A stretch of 64,000 bases of DNA from Nakamurella alba (GCF_009707545.1 NZ_WLYK01000005.1:372001-436000), one strand, 5' to 3'. Shown: positions 46,771-55,542, counted from the first letter of the stretch. Program-made: numbers and translations. Notes: generated by a model from the sequence alone, not told the origin.

Positions 46771-46803
46771 GCCCTTCACCCGCTGCTTTCGCGGTGGAAG
46801 GGC
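46771..46803. terminator. Hairpin between MOSC-fusion and sugar ABC operon
   Basis: GCCCTTC pairs with GAAGGGC around a second inner stem (CCGC/GCGG) and a T-containing loop. It lies between convergent genes and probably ends both transcripts. Confidence 0.65.
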
Positions 46804-46847
46804 GCGGATCGGGGGGCGTGGGGAGTGTCCCGGTACAGCCCCGCTCG

Positions 46848-47696
46848 TCACTGCCCGGTGGTTCCGGTGGACTCCACCCCCTGCACGATGAAGCGCTGCA
46901 GGCCGAGGAACACCAGCATCATCGGCAGGATCGAGAACACCGCCGCCATGAACAGCTCGTGCAGGTTCACCGTCTGCGCGGTGAGGAACGTCGAGAGCGC
47001 GATCTGGACCGTCCACGAGCTGGAGTCCTGCGCGATCACCAACGGCCAGAGGAACGCGTTCCAGCTGCCGATGAAGGTGATGGTGGCGACCGCGGCGACG
47101 AAGGCCTTCGAATTGGGCACGACGATCCGGAAGAACACACCGGGATAGCCGAGACCGTCGACGCGGCCGGCCTCCTCGAGCTCCCGCGGGAAGTTGAGGA
47201 AGTACTGCCGGAAGAGGAACACCACCAGGGCCTGGAACAACCCGGGCACGATGATGCCCTGCAGCGAACTCACCCAGCCCAGCGTCGACACCATCACGAA
47301 CGTCGGGACAAAGGTCACCGCGGCCGGGATCATCAGCGTCCCGACGATCATGCCGAGCACGACATTCGCGTGCCGGTAGGGGATCCGGGCCAGGCCGTAG
47401 CCGGCCAGCGCACCGATGAGCACGGCGCCGGAGGTCTCCAGCACCGAGATCACCACGGAGTTCAGCAGGCTGCGCAGCATGGGCACCGCGGGGTCGGCGA
47501 ACAGCTCGCCGATGTTGTCCCACTGGATGTCATCCGGGAAGAAGGTCCACTGCGGCGAGGTGATGTCGGCGTTGGTGGACAACGCGTTCCGGATCAGCAG
47601 GTAGAACGGCAGCAGGAACAGCAACGCGCCGAGGCCGAGCGCGACGTGCCGGAGCACCGACCCGACGCGTTCGGTGCCGGACCGGACGGTGGTCAC
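46848..47696 (-). CDS. Sugar ABC transporter permease, MalG type
   Basis: A 282-residue permease with six helices. The EAA coupling motif reads ELEEAGRVDGLGYPGVFFRIVVPNSKA, and the C-terminus LGLQRFIVQGVESTGTTGQ is typical of MalG-like subunits. The GTG overlaps the previous stop as GTGA. It is the last gene of a three-gene operon (binding protein, MalF-type, MalG-type). No ATPase gene follows, so a shared MsiK-like ATPase encoded elsewhere must energise it. Confidence 0.94.
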   Translation of the reverse strand: MTTVRSGTERVGSVLRHVALGLGALLFLLPFYLLIRNALSTNADITSPQWTFFPDDIQWDNIGELFADPAVPMLRSLLNSVVISVLETSGAVLIGALAGYGLARIPYRHANVVLGMIVGTLMIPAAVTFVPTFVMVSTLGWVSSLQGIIVPGLFQALVVFLFRQYFLNFPRELEEAGRVDGLGYPGVFFRIVVPNSKAFVAAVATITFIGSWNAFLWPLVIAQDSSSWTVQIALSTFLTAQTVNLHELFMAAVFSILPMMLVFLGLQRFIVQGVESTGTTGQ

Positions 47697-48643
47697 GCCC
47701 GGTCCTCCTTGCGCCCGAAGCCGAGCAGCCGGCCCTGCAGGACGGTGAAAAGCGCAATGACCAGCGCCAGGATCACCGCGCCGGCGCTGCCGTGGCCGAA
47801 GTCCTGCTGGTTGCCGAGGGCCGTGTAGTACAGGTAGACCAGCGGCGGCCGGGCGTACGGCGGATAACCGCCGCCACCGGACGCGCCGGCGTTGGCGAGC
47901 AGGTTGTAGAACTCGTCGAAGGCCTGGAAGGCGTTGATCAGCAACAGCAGCAGCACCGCGACCGAGGTGGTGCGCAGCTGCGGGAAGGTGATGTACCGGA
48001 AGACCTGCCATCCCGGTTTCGCGCCGTCCACCGCGGCCGCCTCGTAGAGCACCGTCGGGATCCGCTGCAGCCCGGCCAGGAACAGGATCATGTAGAAGCC
48101 GAGCTGCAGCCAGAGTCGCAGCGTGACGATCACCAGCCAGTACCAGGGTGGCTGGGTCACCGACAGCCAGGCCACGGAGTCCAGGCCCAGTGCCCGCAGC
48201 ACCGAGTTGGCCAGCCCGAACCGCACGCCGGAGAAGATCGACAGCTTCCAGATCATCGCCGCGACCACGTAGCTGCAGGCCACCGGCAGGAAGAACACCG
48301 ATCGGAAAAACGCCTTCGCGAACCTGGCGCGATGCACCAGCAGTGCCAGTCCCAGCGACCCGACGAAGGTGAGCGGCACGATGAAGGCGGCGAACACCAC
48401 GAACGTGCCCAGGCTCGACAGGAACGCCGGATCGCTGAGCATGTCGCCGTAGTTGTCCAGGCCGACGAACAGCGACGGGGTGACGGTGTTCCGGGCCTCG
48501 AAGAAGCTGAGGTAGATGCTCCACAGGATCGGCACCAGCACGAAGATCATCAGGCCGATCACGAACGGCCCGACGAACACCCAGAACCAGAGGTTGCGGT
48601 TCTGTTCCCCCAGCAGCCGGTGGCGCAGCGGGGCCCGCGCCAT
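47693..48643 (-). CDS. Sugar ABC transporter permease, MalF type
   Basis: A 316-residue permease of the MalF/UgpA group: FVGPFVIGLMIFVLVPILWSIYLSFFEARN at the N-terminus, then the EAA loop LYEAAAVDGAKPGWQVFRYITFPQL. ATG 48643 shares one base with the binding-protein stop (TAATG), and the 3' end overlaps the MalG-type gene. An alanine/glycine-rich loop (GASGGGGYPPYARPP) lies before the last helix. It works as a heterodimer with the MalG-type subunit. Confidence 0.94.
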   Translation of the reverse strand: MARAPLRHRLLGEQNRNLWFWVFVGPFVIGLMIFVLVPILWSIYLSFFEARNTVTPSLFVGLDNYGDMLSDPAFLSSLGTFVVFAAFIVPLTFVGSLGLALLVHRARFAKAFFRSVFFLPVACSYVVAAMIWKLSIFSGVRFGLANSVLRALGLDSVAWLSVTQPPWYWLVIVTLRLWLQLGFYMILFLAGLQRIPTVLYEAAAVDGAKPGWQVFRYITFPQLRTTSVAVLLLLLINAFQAFDEFYNLLANAGASGGGGYPPYARPPLVYLYYTALGNQQDFGHGSAGAVILALVIALFTVLQGRLLGFGRKEDRA

Positions 48644-49998
48644 TACTTGGTGACGCGCTCGAGCTCGGCCTCCACCGTCTTCTGCACGGCCGCCAGCTCG
48701 GAGACCGGGTCGGCGCCGTCCTTGATGATCCGGCTGACCGCGTCGGACAGGGCGGTGCCGGACGCCGGCGTCCAGAGCAGCGGCGTCTGCGCCTTGCCGT
48801 TGTTCTGCAGGATCGTGACGGCGTCGGCGGCCGGCCCGCTCTTCAGGCTTTCCGCCTGGTCGGCCAGGCTCTTGCGCGCCGGGACGTGGAAGCCGTAACT
48901 CTGCGCGAAATCCAGCTGGTCCTCGGTGTTGTCGACCCAGAGCCACTTGACGTAGGCCTTGGCCGCCTCCGGGTCCTTCGCCTTGGCCGACACCGCCGAT
49001 CCGTACGCGCCGATCGGGACGGACGGTGCACCCACCGTCGCGCTGAACGCCGGCCAGGGCAGCACGCCGAAGTCGTCGCCCAGGTCCTTCTGCAGCTGCG
49101 GGAAGGTCCACAGGCCGGTCCACTGCATGGCGGTCAGGCCCTGGGTGATGGCCGACGGGTCCGACCAGTCGGTGGGCGCGCCGAGCAGCAGCGAGTCGCT
49201 GGTGAACAGCTCGTGCAGCTTGCCGAAGGCGACCGCGACGTTCGGGTCGGCGAAGCCGAAGGTGTTGTCCTCCGTGAGGTAGTCGGCGCCGACCGACCAC
49301 AGCGTCGGTCCGGCCATCACGCCGACGCCGCCGTCGTTGCCGAGGAACAGTCCCTTCACGTCCGCGGTGGTCAGTGCCTTCGCCGCGGCGGCCAGGCCGT
49401 CGAAGGAGGTCGGCGGCTCGATGCCGGCGTCGTCCAACATGCTCTTCCGGTACACCAGCAACTGCATGTCGATGACCTGCGGGACGCCGTAGAGCTTGCC
49501 GTCGTAGGTCATCCGATCGACCAGCGACTGCGTGAAGTCGTCGTCGGCGTCGCCGAGGATGTCGCCGAGTTCAACCACCTGCCCGCTCTGGATCATGTCG
49601 ATGCTCGGGCCGTTGCCCCACTCGAAGACGTCCGGCCCGCCGTCGGTGAGCAGGGATGCCTGCGTCTTCTTCTCGTAGTCGCCGGGGATCCAGGTGACCG
49701 AGACCTTCGCGTCGGTGTACGCGGCGGCGTACTTCTCCACCGCCTGCTGGGTGCCCGTCTCGCCGTACGCGTGGTACCACTGGGCGATCTCCCCGCCCCC
49801 GCCCCCGCCCGGAGCGGCGCTGCTGCCTGCTGATCCTGCCGGTGAGGATGCGCCCGAGGACGCCGCCGGAGCCGTGCTGCTGCCCTCGCGCCCGGTGTTG
49901 GATCCGCAGGCCGCCGCGAACCCGGCTGCGGCGAGAGTGCCGGTGAGGCCGAGGAACCGGCGACGATCGAACCGGCGCTGCGATGAAATGTCCGACAT
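48643..49998 (-). CDS. Sugar-binding lipoprotein with Tat-type signal
   Basis: A 451-residue extracellular solute-binding protein (family 1). The signal reads RRFDRRRFLGLTGTLAAAGFAAAC, a twin-arginine leader with a lipobox, so a folded lipoprotein may be exported by Tat. A Ser/Ala/Gly linker (about 36-70, including GGGGGG) follows. The mature domain has GGPDVFEWGNGPSIDMIQSG, VPQVIDMQLLVYRKSML and NTEDQLDFAQSYGFHVPARKSL, as in sugar binders. GGGGAGA lies 8 bases before the ATG at 49998; the long frame beyond is spurious. It heads the ABC operon. Confidence 0.92.
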   Translation of the reverse strand: MSDISSQRRFDRRRFLGLTGTLAAAGFAAACGSNTGREGSSTAPAASSGASSPAGSAGSSAAPGGGGGGEIAQWYHAYGETGTQQAVEKYAAAYTDAKVSVTWIPGDYEKKTQASLLTDGGPDVFEWGNGPSIDMIQSGQVVELGDILGDADDDFTQSLVDRMTYDGKLYGVPQVIDMQLLVYRKSMLDDAGIEPPTSFDGLAAAAKALTTADVKGLFLGNDGGVGVMAGPTLWSVGADYLTEDNTFGFADPNVAVAFGKLHELFTSDSLLLGAPTDWSDPSAITQGLTAMQWTGLWTFPQLQKDLGDDFGVLPWPAFSATVGAPSVPIGAYGSAVSAKAKDPEAAKAYVKWLWVDNTEDQLDFAQSYGFHVPARKSLADQAESLKSGPAADAVTILQNNGKAQTPLLWTPASGTALSDAVSRIIKDGADPVSELAAVQKTVEAELERVTK

Positions 49999-50159
49999 GT
50001 CCGCAATCTCCCCATCTGAGAACCCTGTGACGGGCCGGGATCCGGTCCGGGATACAGGTTCCCACCGAGGGGAAGATTTCACACCGCGAAACACCTCGGG
50101 TTTCCGGTGGTGCGGCGCGGGTGGGACTCGGCGGGCATCGGGGCTCGGGGCGGGCGGGC

Positions 50160-50555
50160 TCAGTCGGCGAGAGGGCGGTGGTCGGGACGGGCCCACACCA
50201 GCACCAGGACAGCACCGAGCAGGGCGATGTCGACCAGGGCCAGCAGGCCGGCGCCGGTGGCCGCGCGGACGACCGCGAAGACGATCCCGATCAGCGCCAC
50301 CAGCAGCAGCGGGGCCGCGCTGATCCGCCAGGCGAGGGCGGCGATGGCACCGATCGCCGCCGTCATCAGCAGCAGGGTGCCCCAGGCGGTCACGTCCGGC
50401 GTGCCCTCGGTGCGCTCCAGCCCGACGAACAGCCCGACCACCCCGGCGACGAGGTAACCGCAGGTCACGACCACCGCGGCGAGGGCGCGGGCGGGCAGCG
50501 ACCGGGTGGCGGCGCGCAGCGGCAGACCAGGGACGGCGAACGAGATGCTGGTCAT
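50160..50555 (-). CDS. Small four-helix membrane protein
   Basis: A 131-residue membrane protein with four hydrophobic stretches: AVVVTCGYLVAGVVGLFVGL, LLLMTAAIGAIAALAW, LLLVALIGIVFAVV and LVDIALLGAVLVLVWARPD. AGGAG lies 6 bases before ATG 50555. I do not recognise a named family. It stands alone between the sugar operon and the divergent NTF2-like gene; its hydrophobic pattern and ribosome-binding site are the main evidence for coding. Confidence 0.75.
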   Translation of the reverse strand: MTSISFAVPGLPLRAATRSLPARALAAVVVTCGYLVAGVVGLFVGLERTEGTPDVTAWGTLLLMTAAIGAIAALAWRISAAPLLLVALIGIVFAVVRAATGAGLLALVDIALLGAVLVLVWARPDHRPLAD

Positions 50556-50734
50556 CTGCTGCTCCTGTCGGATCTCCAAGGGTGCTGCTCCGACGCCGCC
50601 CGGACTTCTCCGGTTCCACGCCGACGATCAGGAACCTCGGGATCTCGCGGAAATACCGGGCCCGGATGTCGAGAACGGGATCGGCGGCTGCGACACAGGG
50701 TGTCCATCCCGCTGACCACCACCCGGAGGCCGCC

Positions 50735-51199
50735 ATGAGCACCACGTCCGTCCCCACCACCGCCACCGCCGACGAGACCGCGATCCGTGGGCTGATCGAG
50801 GCACGCAATGCCGCCGTGCACGCCGGCGACGCCGACGCGGTGATCGCCAACCTCACCCCCGACGCCATCACCATGACCCTCGCCCCGCCGCTGCGGAACC
50901 TGCCGGAGCGCTCGCACGACGCGGACGCGCTGCGCGCCTGGATGGGGACCTTCAACGGACCGGTCACCCTGGAGACCACCGACCTGGTGGTGCACGTCGG
51001 CGGTGACGTCGCCTTCGCCCACGGGCTCACCCGGATGACCGCGACGCCGCAGGGATCGGACGAGTCGTTCTCGTTCTGGTACCGCTCGACTGTCGGTCTG
51101 GTCCGGACCGGGGGAGAGTGGAAGGTGGCACACGAGCACGAGTCCACCCCGTTCCTGATGGACGGCAGCTTCCTGGCCGCCACGGACCTGCAGCCCTGA
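50735..51199 (+). CDS. SnoaL/YybH-like NTF2-fold protein
   Basis: A 154-residue NTF2-fold protein: DETAIRGLIEARNAAVHAGDADAVIANLTPDAITMTLAPPL, then VGGDVAFAHGLTRMTATPQGSDESFSFWYRSTVGLVRTGGEWKVAHEHESTPF. The ending WKVAHEHxSxPF is typical of the YybH/SnoaL_3 subgroup. CGGAGG precedes the ATG. It lies 80 bases before an SDR gene on the same strand, so the two may be one operon. Role unknown. Confidence 0.88.
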   Translation: MSTTSVPTTATADETAIRGLIEARNAAVHAGDADAVIANLTPDAITMTLAPPLRNLPERSHDADALRAWMGTFNGPVTLETTDLVVHVGGDVAFAHGLTRMTATPQGSDESFSFWYRSTVGLVRTGGEWKVAHEHESTPFLMDGSFLAATDLQP

Positions 51200-51279
51200 G
51201 CACCGGTCCTCGAGCAGCACCGGAAACGGCACCACAGCACTGCACCGCACCAACTCACCGAGGAGAAGGGAACGGAAAC

Positions 51280-52047
51280 ATGTTGCTGCAGGACAAGATC
51301 GCGATCGTCTACGGAGCCGGCGCCGTCGGCCGGGCCATTGCCCGCCGGTACGTGCGGGAAGGTGCGACGGTGCACCTGGTCAACCGGTCACAGCCCGGCC
51401 TGGACAAGGCCGTCGCGGAGATCACCGCCGACGGCGGCACGGTGAGCACCGCCGAGCTGGACGCGACCGATGAGGCGGCCGTCGCGGCGTACGTCGACGA
51501 GGTCGTCGCGCAGCACGGCCGGCTCGACATCTCCTTCAACGTCATCGGTGTCGACGACGTGCAGGGCACACCGCTGGCCGAGATGCCGATCGCGGACATC
51601 ATGAAGCCGATCGAGAAGGCGGTGCGGACGCAGCTGGTCACGTCCCAGCCGGCGATCAAGCAGATGCGCACGCAGCACTCGGGCGTGATCCTGAACTTCG
51701 GCGGGATCGGCGAGCCGGTCAAGGACTACTCGATCGGCGGGTTCCAGGTCGCGCTCGCCGCGACCGACGCCTTGCGCCGCCAGCTCGCCACCGAGCTCGG
51801 CGTCGACGGGATCCGCGTCAATACGGTGCAGACCAGCGGGGTGGTGCAGTCGGTGGTCGAGGGTTACGGCGACTCACCGGAAGGGCAGGAGATCCGGAAG
51901 ATGTTGATCGACTCGACGGTGTTGAAACACGAGACCTCCTACGAGGATGTCGGTGATGCCGCCACTCTCGCCGCCTCCGACCTCACCCGCACCATGACCG
52001 GCGCCGCGCTCAACATGACCTGCGGCAGCACCCTCGACTGGCGCTGA
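51280..52047 (+). CDS. SDR-family protein with degenerate catalytic motif
   Basis: A 255-residue Rossmann-fold protein. The nucleotide loop is YGAGAVGRAIARRY (GxGxxG-like). LDISFNVIGV stands where NNAG is usual. At the YxxxK position the sequence is DYSIGGFQVALAATDALRRQL, so both the Tyr and the Lys are replaced (Phe and Leu) and the Ser is unclear. ELGVDGIRVNTVQTSG keeps the rest of the fold. It may be a binding or regulatory SDR or use a different mechanism. GAGGAGAAGGGA precedes ATG 51280. Confidence 0.85.
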   Translation: MLLQDKIAIVYGAGAVGRAIARRYVREGATVHLVNRSQPGLDKAVAEITADGGTVSTAELDATDEAAVAAYVDEVVAQHGRLDISFNVIGVDDVQGTPLAEMPIADIMKPIEKAVRTQLVTSQPAIKQMRTQHSGVILNFGGIGEPVKDYSIGGFQVALAATDALRRQLATELGVDGIRVNTVQTSGVVQSVVEGYGDSPEGQEIRKMLIDSTVLKHETSYEDVGDAATLAASDLTRTMTGAALNMTCGSTLDWR

Positions 52048-52088
52048 CCCCCCGCCTTCGCGTCCTGCCCCCACCCCCGACCCCCGCC

Positions 52089-52170
52089 CGCGCGAGGATC
52101 AACTTCGTCGACGCGTGTGAAGTTGCCGCGGATGGGACCAGAGTGACAGGGGTCAACCACTTCGTGCGCG
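52089..52170 (+). repeat. Copy 2 of the dispersed palindromic repeat
   Basis: An 82-base element beginning CGCGCGAGGATCAACTTCG and ending CCACTTCGTGCGCG. It contains CAACTTC...GAAGTTG and CGTCGACG self-complementary parts. It matches 52886-52967 without gaps, with about nine differences by eye, and partly matches 5599-5701. A C-rich tract precedes it. Confidence 0.8.
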
Positions 52171-52266
52171 CAGGACGTTTGCGCCGAGAACCCGCGTGGG
52201 TCCGTGGTGGTGACCGCGACCGCCTCCACTGACCCGGACGGGCTCGTCCGACGTGGCCAAGGGGCG

Positions 52267-52809
52267 TCAGGCGGGGGACCAATCGGCGGAGCGGCCGGTG
52301 GCGCCGAGGAGGCGGTGCAGCACCGGGGCATCGTCCGCGACCGGAAGTGCCGGGCCGAACACCCCGTCGGCGTTGGCGGCGAAACCGAGGCAGGCATGGG
52401 CGTCCTCGTCCCGCACATCCGGGGCCTGACCGGTGGACACCGCGAGATCCCAACCGTGCACCACGATCTCGTCCAACGCGACAACACCCATGATCCGCGA
52501 CGGCAGGGTGACGCCACCGGCCTCGCACTCCCCGTCCCAGGCCGCCGGGTCGTCCCAGGCGCCGGCCAGTTCGCCCAGCTGCCGGGGGAGGCGCTCGCGC
52601 CAGTCGTCCGGGAGTCCGTCCAACTGCACGTCCGGCGCCTTCTTGACGGCGGCGGCGGTGAACGCGCCGGTCAGCTCGACCGCATGCTGCAGGACGTCCC
52701 GCACCGTCCAGTCACCGCACGGCGTCGGCGCGTCGAGCTGGTCGTCGGAGATGGCGGGCAGCAGGCCGGCGAGCCGATCGGCGGCCGGTCGCAGATCTGG
52801 TGAAGGCAT
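52267..52809 (-). CDS. TIGR03086-family (DinB/maleylpyruvate-isomerase-like) protein
   Basis: A 180-residue protein of the mycothiol-dependent isomerase superfamily. LDAPTPCGDWTVRDVLQHAVELTGAF and VALDEIVVHGWDLAVSTG contain the conserved His residues of the DinB-type metal site. TIGR03086 proteins are actinobacterial and thought to use mycothiol, possibly for detoxification. The ATG at 52809 is used. It lies between two copies of the dispersed 82-base repeat. Confidence 0.9.
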   Translation of the reverse strand: MPSPDLRPAADRLAGLLPAISDDQLDAPTPCGDWTVRDVLQHAVELTGAFTAAAVKKAPDVQLDGLPDDWRERLPRQLGELAGAWDDPAAWDGECEAGGVTLPSRIMGVVALDEIVVHGWDLAVSTGQAPDVRDEDAHACLGFAANADGVFGPALPVADDAPVLHRLLGATGRSADWSPA

Positions 52810-52885
52810 GTGGCCCAACCTGCCACCGCACCGCCGACCCCGCCACCGCTCACCTCATCCCCGGCACTGACCCCCGACCCCCCGA

Positions 52886-52967
52886 CCCGCGATGATCAAC
52901 TTCGTCGACGCGTCTGAAGTTGGCGCGAATGGGACCGGAGGGACAAGGGTCAACCACTTCGTACGCG
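52886..52967 (+). repeat. Copy 3 of the dispersed palindromic repeat
   Basis: An 82-base element in direct orientation relative to copy 2 and 797 bases from it, with about nine differences. The conserved core is GATCAACTTCGTCGACGCGT, then TGAAGTTG, TGGGACC and GGGTCAACCACTTCGT. A CTGACCCCCGACC tract lies immediately before. The pair brackets the TIGR03086 gene. Confidence 0.8.
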
Positions 52968-52993
52968 GAGCCCGGCGCGGACGGATCGTGCTC

Positions 52994-53035
52994 GCCGACG
53001 CCGACGCCGACGCCGACGCCCTCGCCGACGCCGAC
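52994..53035 (+). repeat. GCCGAC hexanucleotide tandem repeat
   Basis: Seven 6-base units occur in a row: four perfect GCCGAC, one GCCCTC, and two perfect GCCGAC. It is outside any called gene. Copy number could vary by slippage. Confidence 0.7.
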
Positions 53036-53229
53036 AGCGGAGCTCGCGGCCGCGACCAACCCCCGAGCAGCGGGCCGGGGTCACACCCTGAGCGCGCCGG
53101 ACACTGCGCCGCCCATGGCATCAGCGACCCGACCCGCCGCACAGGATCCGCCGATCGTGCGCTGTACTGACCCGGGGACGACAAGAACACTGGTCCCGAC
53201 GGCGACAACGCGGGACGGGAGGCGGCGGC

Positions 53230-54414
53230 GTGGCCTACACGGTCCTGGTCGTGAGCGTGGTGATGGCGCTGTCGCCGCTGGTCGCGGCACTGCTGCGACG
53301 GGCCGTCGCGGTCCCGCTGGTGGTCATCGAGATCCTGCTGGGCATGCTGGTCGGCCCGACGGTGCTGAACTGGATCGTCGTCGACGGACTGCTGGACGCC
53401 GTCGCCGAGTTCGGCCTGGCGATGTTGTTCTTCATGGCCGGGATGGAGATCGACTTCCGGCTGATCCGCGGACGGCCGATCCGCCGCTCCGCGGTCGGCT
53501 GGCTCCTCTCGCTGGCCGGCGGGATCGTGGCGGGCGTGCTGCTGGCGTCGACCACGACCGCCGGGATCTTCATCGGGGTCGCCCTGTGCAGCACCGCGCT
53601 CGGCACGCTGCTGCCGATCCTGATCGACACCAAGGCCATGCGGACGCCGTTCGGCACGGCGGTGACAGCAGTGGGCGCGGTCGGCGAATTCGGCCCGCTG
53701 TTGGCGATCTCGATCTTCCTGTCGAGTCGGGAGCCGCAGAACTCGGCGATCGTGCTGATCGCGTTCGTGGTGGTCGCCTTCGGCGCGATCTTCCTCGCCG
53801 CCCGCGGCAAGCACCGCTCCCTGCACGGCCTGATCGCGGCCACCCTGCACACCAGCGGGCAGTTCGCCGTCCGGTTGGTGGTGCTGGTGATCGCGGCGCT
53901 GGTGACGCTCAGCGTCCTGCTCGGCCTCGACATGTTGCTCGGCGCGTTCGCCGCCGGTGTGCTGGTGCAGTACCTGCTGGCCAGCGCACCTCCTGTGGAC
54001 GCGAAGCTGGTCCGCTCGAAGCTCGACGGTGTGGCCTTCGGCGTGTTCGTGCCGATCTTCTTCATCACCACCGGCGTCGGCTTCGACCTGCGCGGCCTGC
54101 TGGCCGACACGTCTTCGCTGGTGCTCGTGCCGGTGTTCCTGGTGCTGCTGCTGGTGGTCCGCGGGCTGCCCGGCCTGCTGTCCGCACCGCCGGGATCGAC
54201 CGGCGCGGACAAACGGGCATTGGTACTGATGACCGCCACCGGGTTGCCGATCATCGTCGCGGTGACCGCGATCGGGCAGGACGACGGCGCCCTGGCCGCC
54301 GGCACGGCGACCGCGCTGATAGGGGCCGGGATGTTGTCGGTCCTGCTCTTCCCGTTGCTCGCCTCGACCGTCCGCCGGACCCCGACCGACGCCCAGGCCT
54401 CTGCCGACCACTGA
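53230..54414 (+). CDS. Cation:proton antiporter (CPA2/Kef type)
   Basis: A 394-residue antiporter with about 12 helices: VIEILLGMLVGPTVLNW, AEFGLAMLFFMAGMEIDF (typical CPA2 helix pair), GVALCSTALGTLLPIL, VGEFGPLLAISIFL and FVPIFFITTGVGFDLRGL. Regulatory RCK/TrkA domains are absent, unlike full-length Kef proteins. It should exchange Na+ or K+ for protons. GTG 53230 follows GGGAGG at 9 bases. It converges on the hydrolase gene with a 13-base gap. Confidence 0.93.
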   Translation: MAYTVLVVSVVMALSPLVAALLRRAVAVPLVVIEILLGMLVGPTVLNWIVVDGLLDAVAEFGLAMLFFMAGMEIDFRLIRGRPIRRSAVGWLLSLAGGIVAGVLLASTTTAGIFIGVALCSTALGTLLPILIDTKAMRTPFGTAVTAVGAVGEFGPLLAISIFLSSREPQNSAIVLIAFVVVAFGAIFLAARGKHRSLHGLIAATLHTSGQFAVRLVVLVIAALVTLSVLLGLDMLLGAFAAGVLVQYLLASAPPVDAKLVRSKLDGVAFGVFVPIFFITTGVGFDLRGLLADTSSLVLVPVFLVLLLVVRGLPGLLSAPPGSTGADKRALVLMTATGLPIIVAVTAIGQDDGALAAGTATALIGAGMLSVLLFPLLASTVRRTPTDAQASADH

Positions 54415-54427
54415 CCGGCCGCCTGCC

Positions 54428-55096
54428 TCAGATCTGTAGGAACGTCTCTCCCTCCAGCACCCGCTCCACCGCCGGCTCATGCGGCGGCCGGTCCAGCAGC
54501 ACCGAGGCGGTGAAGTCAGCAGCGATCCCGTCGAACACCGCATGGTGCCGCAGCATCGAATGCGATCCACCCTCGACCATAATCACCGCGACATCCGCTG
54601 TGCGGGAGAGGTTCCGGGCGACCGCAGCGGCGCGGTCCGGGTCGGCGATGCGGTCCGCGCTGCCGTGCACGACGAGCACCTTCCGCCCGGGAGCCGACGC
54701 CGAGTCCTCCGGGTAGACCCACGGGGCCAGCGCGACCACCGACCGGACCCCGGGGGCGCCCGCCGACAGCAGCGCGGCCCGACCGCCGAGCGAATGTCCG
54801 ACGAGCCCGATCGGCAGGTTCCCGAACCGCTCCCGGATGCGGTCCATCGCCCAACGGGCGTCGTCGGCGGGGGTGTGCCGGGTGTCCCAGCCACGGGTCG
54901 AGTTGAGGAGCCGGAAGACGGCGAGTCGGCCGGCGCCGGCCCGCCGGATCCGGCCGGCGATCGGGATCATCCGCAGCACCGAGAGCTGGGTCGGGCTGAC
55001 CATCATCCGGTCGCGCCGGGCACCGCCACCGTGCAACACCAGCACCGCCGCCGAGGGGTCCTTCGGGACGAACGTGTCCAGCAGCTTCGCGCTCAC
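54428..55096 (-). CDS. Alpha/beta hydrolase, dienelactone-hydrolase-like
   Basis: A 222-residue hydrolase. AVLVLHGGGARRDRM holds the oxyanion region, Ser is in GLVGHSLGGRAAL, Asp in VVHGSADRIADP and His in VEGGSHSMLR, so the catalytic triad is complete. STRGWDTRHTPADDARWAMDRI resembles small DLH or peptidase-S9-like members. GTG 55096 is the start of homology. It is a stand-alone gene with no visible operon. Substrate unknown. Confidence 0.88.
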   Translation of the reverse strand: MSAKLLDTFVPKDPSAAVLVLHGGGARRDRMMVSPTQLSVLRMIPIAGRIRRAGAGRLAVFRLLNSTRGWDTRHTPADDARWAMDRIRERFGNLPIGLVGHSLGGRAALLSAGAPGVRSVVALAPWVYPEDSASAPGRKVLVVHGSADRIADPDRAAAVARNLSRTADVAVIMVEGGSHSMLRHHAVFDGIAADFTASVLLDRPPHEPAVERVLEGETFLQI

Positions 55097-55261
55097 CGTG
55101 GGGTCGTGCCCGAGTGCGCGGTGGTCGATTCACGATGTGACCAGGCCGGATGCACCCGGGACCGAGAAACTTTGCTCATCACAGGCTCAGCGGGTGTGAC
55201 TCCGGAGCGGTCCGGGAAACACACGACTGCGGTCCTCGCCGACCCGGGGTGGCGGGGCCGA

Positions 55262-55296
55262 AGGCCCTGCCGGTTCACCACAGCAGCCGGCAGGGC
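55262..55296. repeat. 11-bp perfect inverted repeat
   Basis: GGCCCTGCCGG and its complement are 13 bases apart. A second GAACCCTGCCCAGGG-like palindrome follows. Function unclear: a decayed terminator or structured RNA is possible. Confidence 0.4.
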
Positions 55297-55482
55297 CGAA
55301 CCCTGCCCAGGGCTTGGCTCCCCACCCCGAGCCTGCTGCGCGGCGCCCTGGCAGACCGTTCGCGTCGTTGGGCTCGTCGGAAGGACATCCAGTACTGCGA
55401 CTCCTCGCCCGCCTTGCGAACGGCCTACCAGGACGTCGCTCGCGACGGCACAGGGTGGAGAGACAAGCCCTAGAATCAGTCT

Positions 55483-55527
55483 TGACTGCGAATGGTCACC
55501 TCCCCGGGTGCTGACCATTCGCAGTCA
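55483..55527 (-). terminator. 16-bp perfect hairpin terminator of the lipoprotein gene
   Basis: TGACTGCGAATGGTCA and its exact complement flank a 13-base loop. It lies 16 bases past the lipoprotein stop on the minus strand and is followed on that strand by AAGACTGATTCTAG. Confidence 0.8.
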
Positions 55528-55542
55528 CTCGTTGTGGGCCGG

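Larger units (their letters stand above)
52810..53229. other. Repeat-rich spacer before the antiporter gene
   Basis: This 420-base region has no gene. It contains repeat copy 3 (52886-52967), the GCCGAC tandem run (52994-53035) and, at the end, GGGAGG, the ribosome-binding site of the antiporter. Confidence 0.6.
55097..55542. other. Intergenic region with two hairpins
   Basis: No convincing gene lies in these 446 bases; the short frames present have no ribosome-binding site or family likeness. It contains an 11-bp perfect hairpin (55262-55296) and the strong terminator at 55483-55527. Confidence 0.5.

Noticed and set aside
52920..54716. 598-residue frame through repeat 3 and the antiporter
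   Set aside because: The TPTPTP run is the GCCGAC repeat read in frame; the antiporter is in another frame with a good ribosome-binding site.
55150..55473. 107-residue frame between the hydrolase and lipoprotein genes
   Set aside because: Overlaps hairpins, no ribosome-binding site, random-looking composition.
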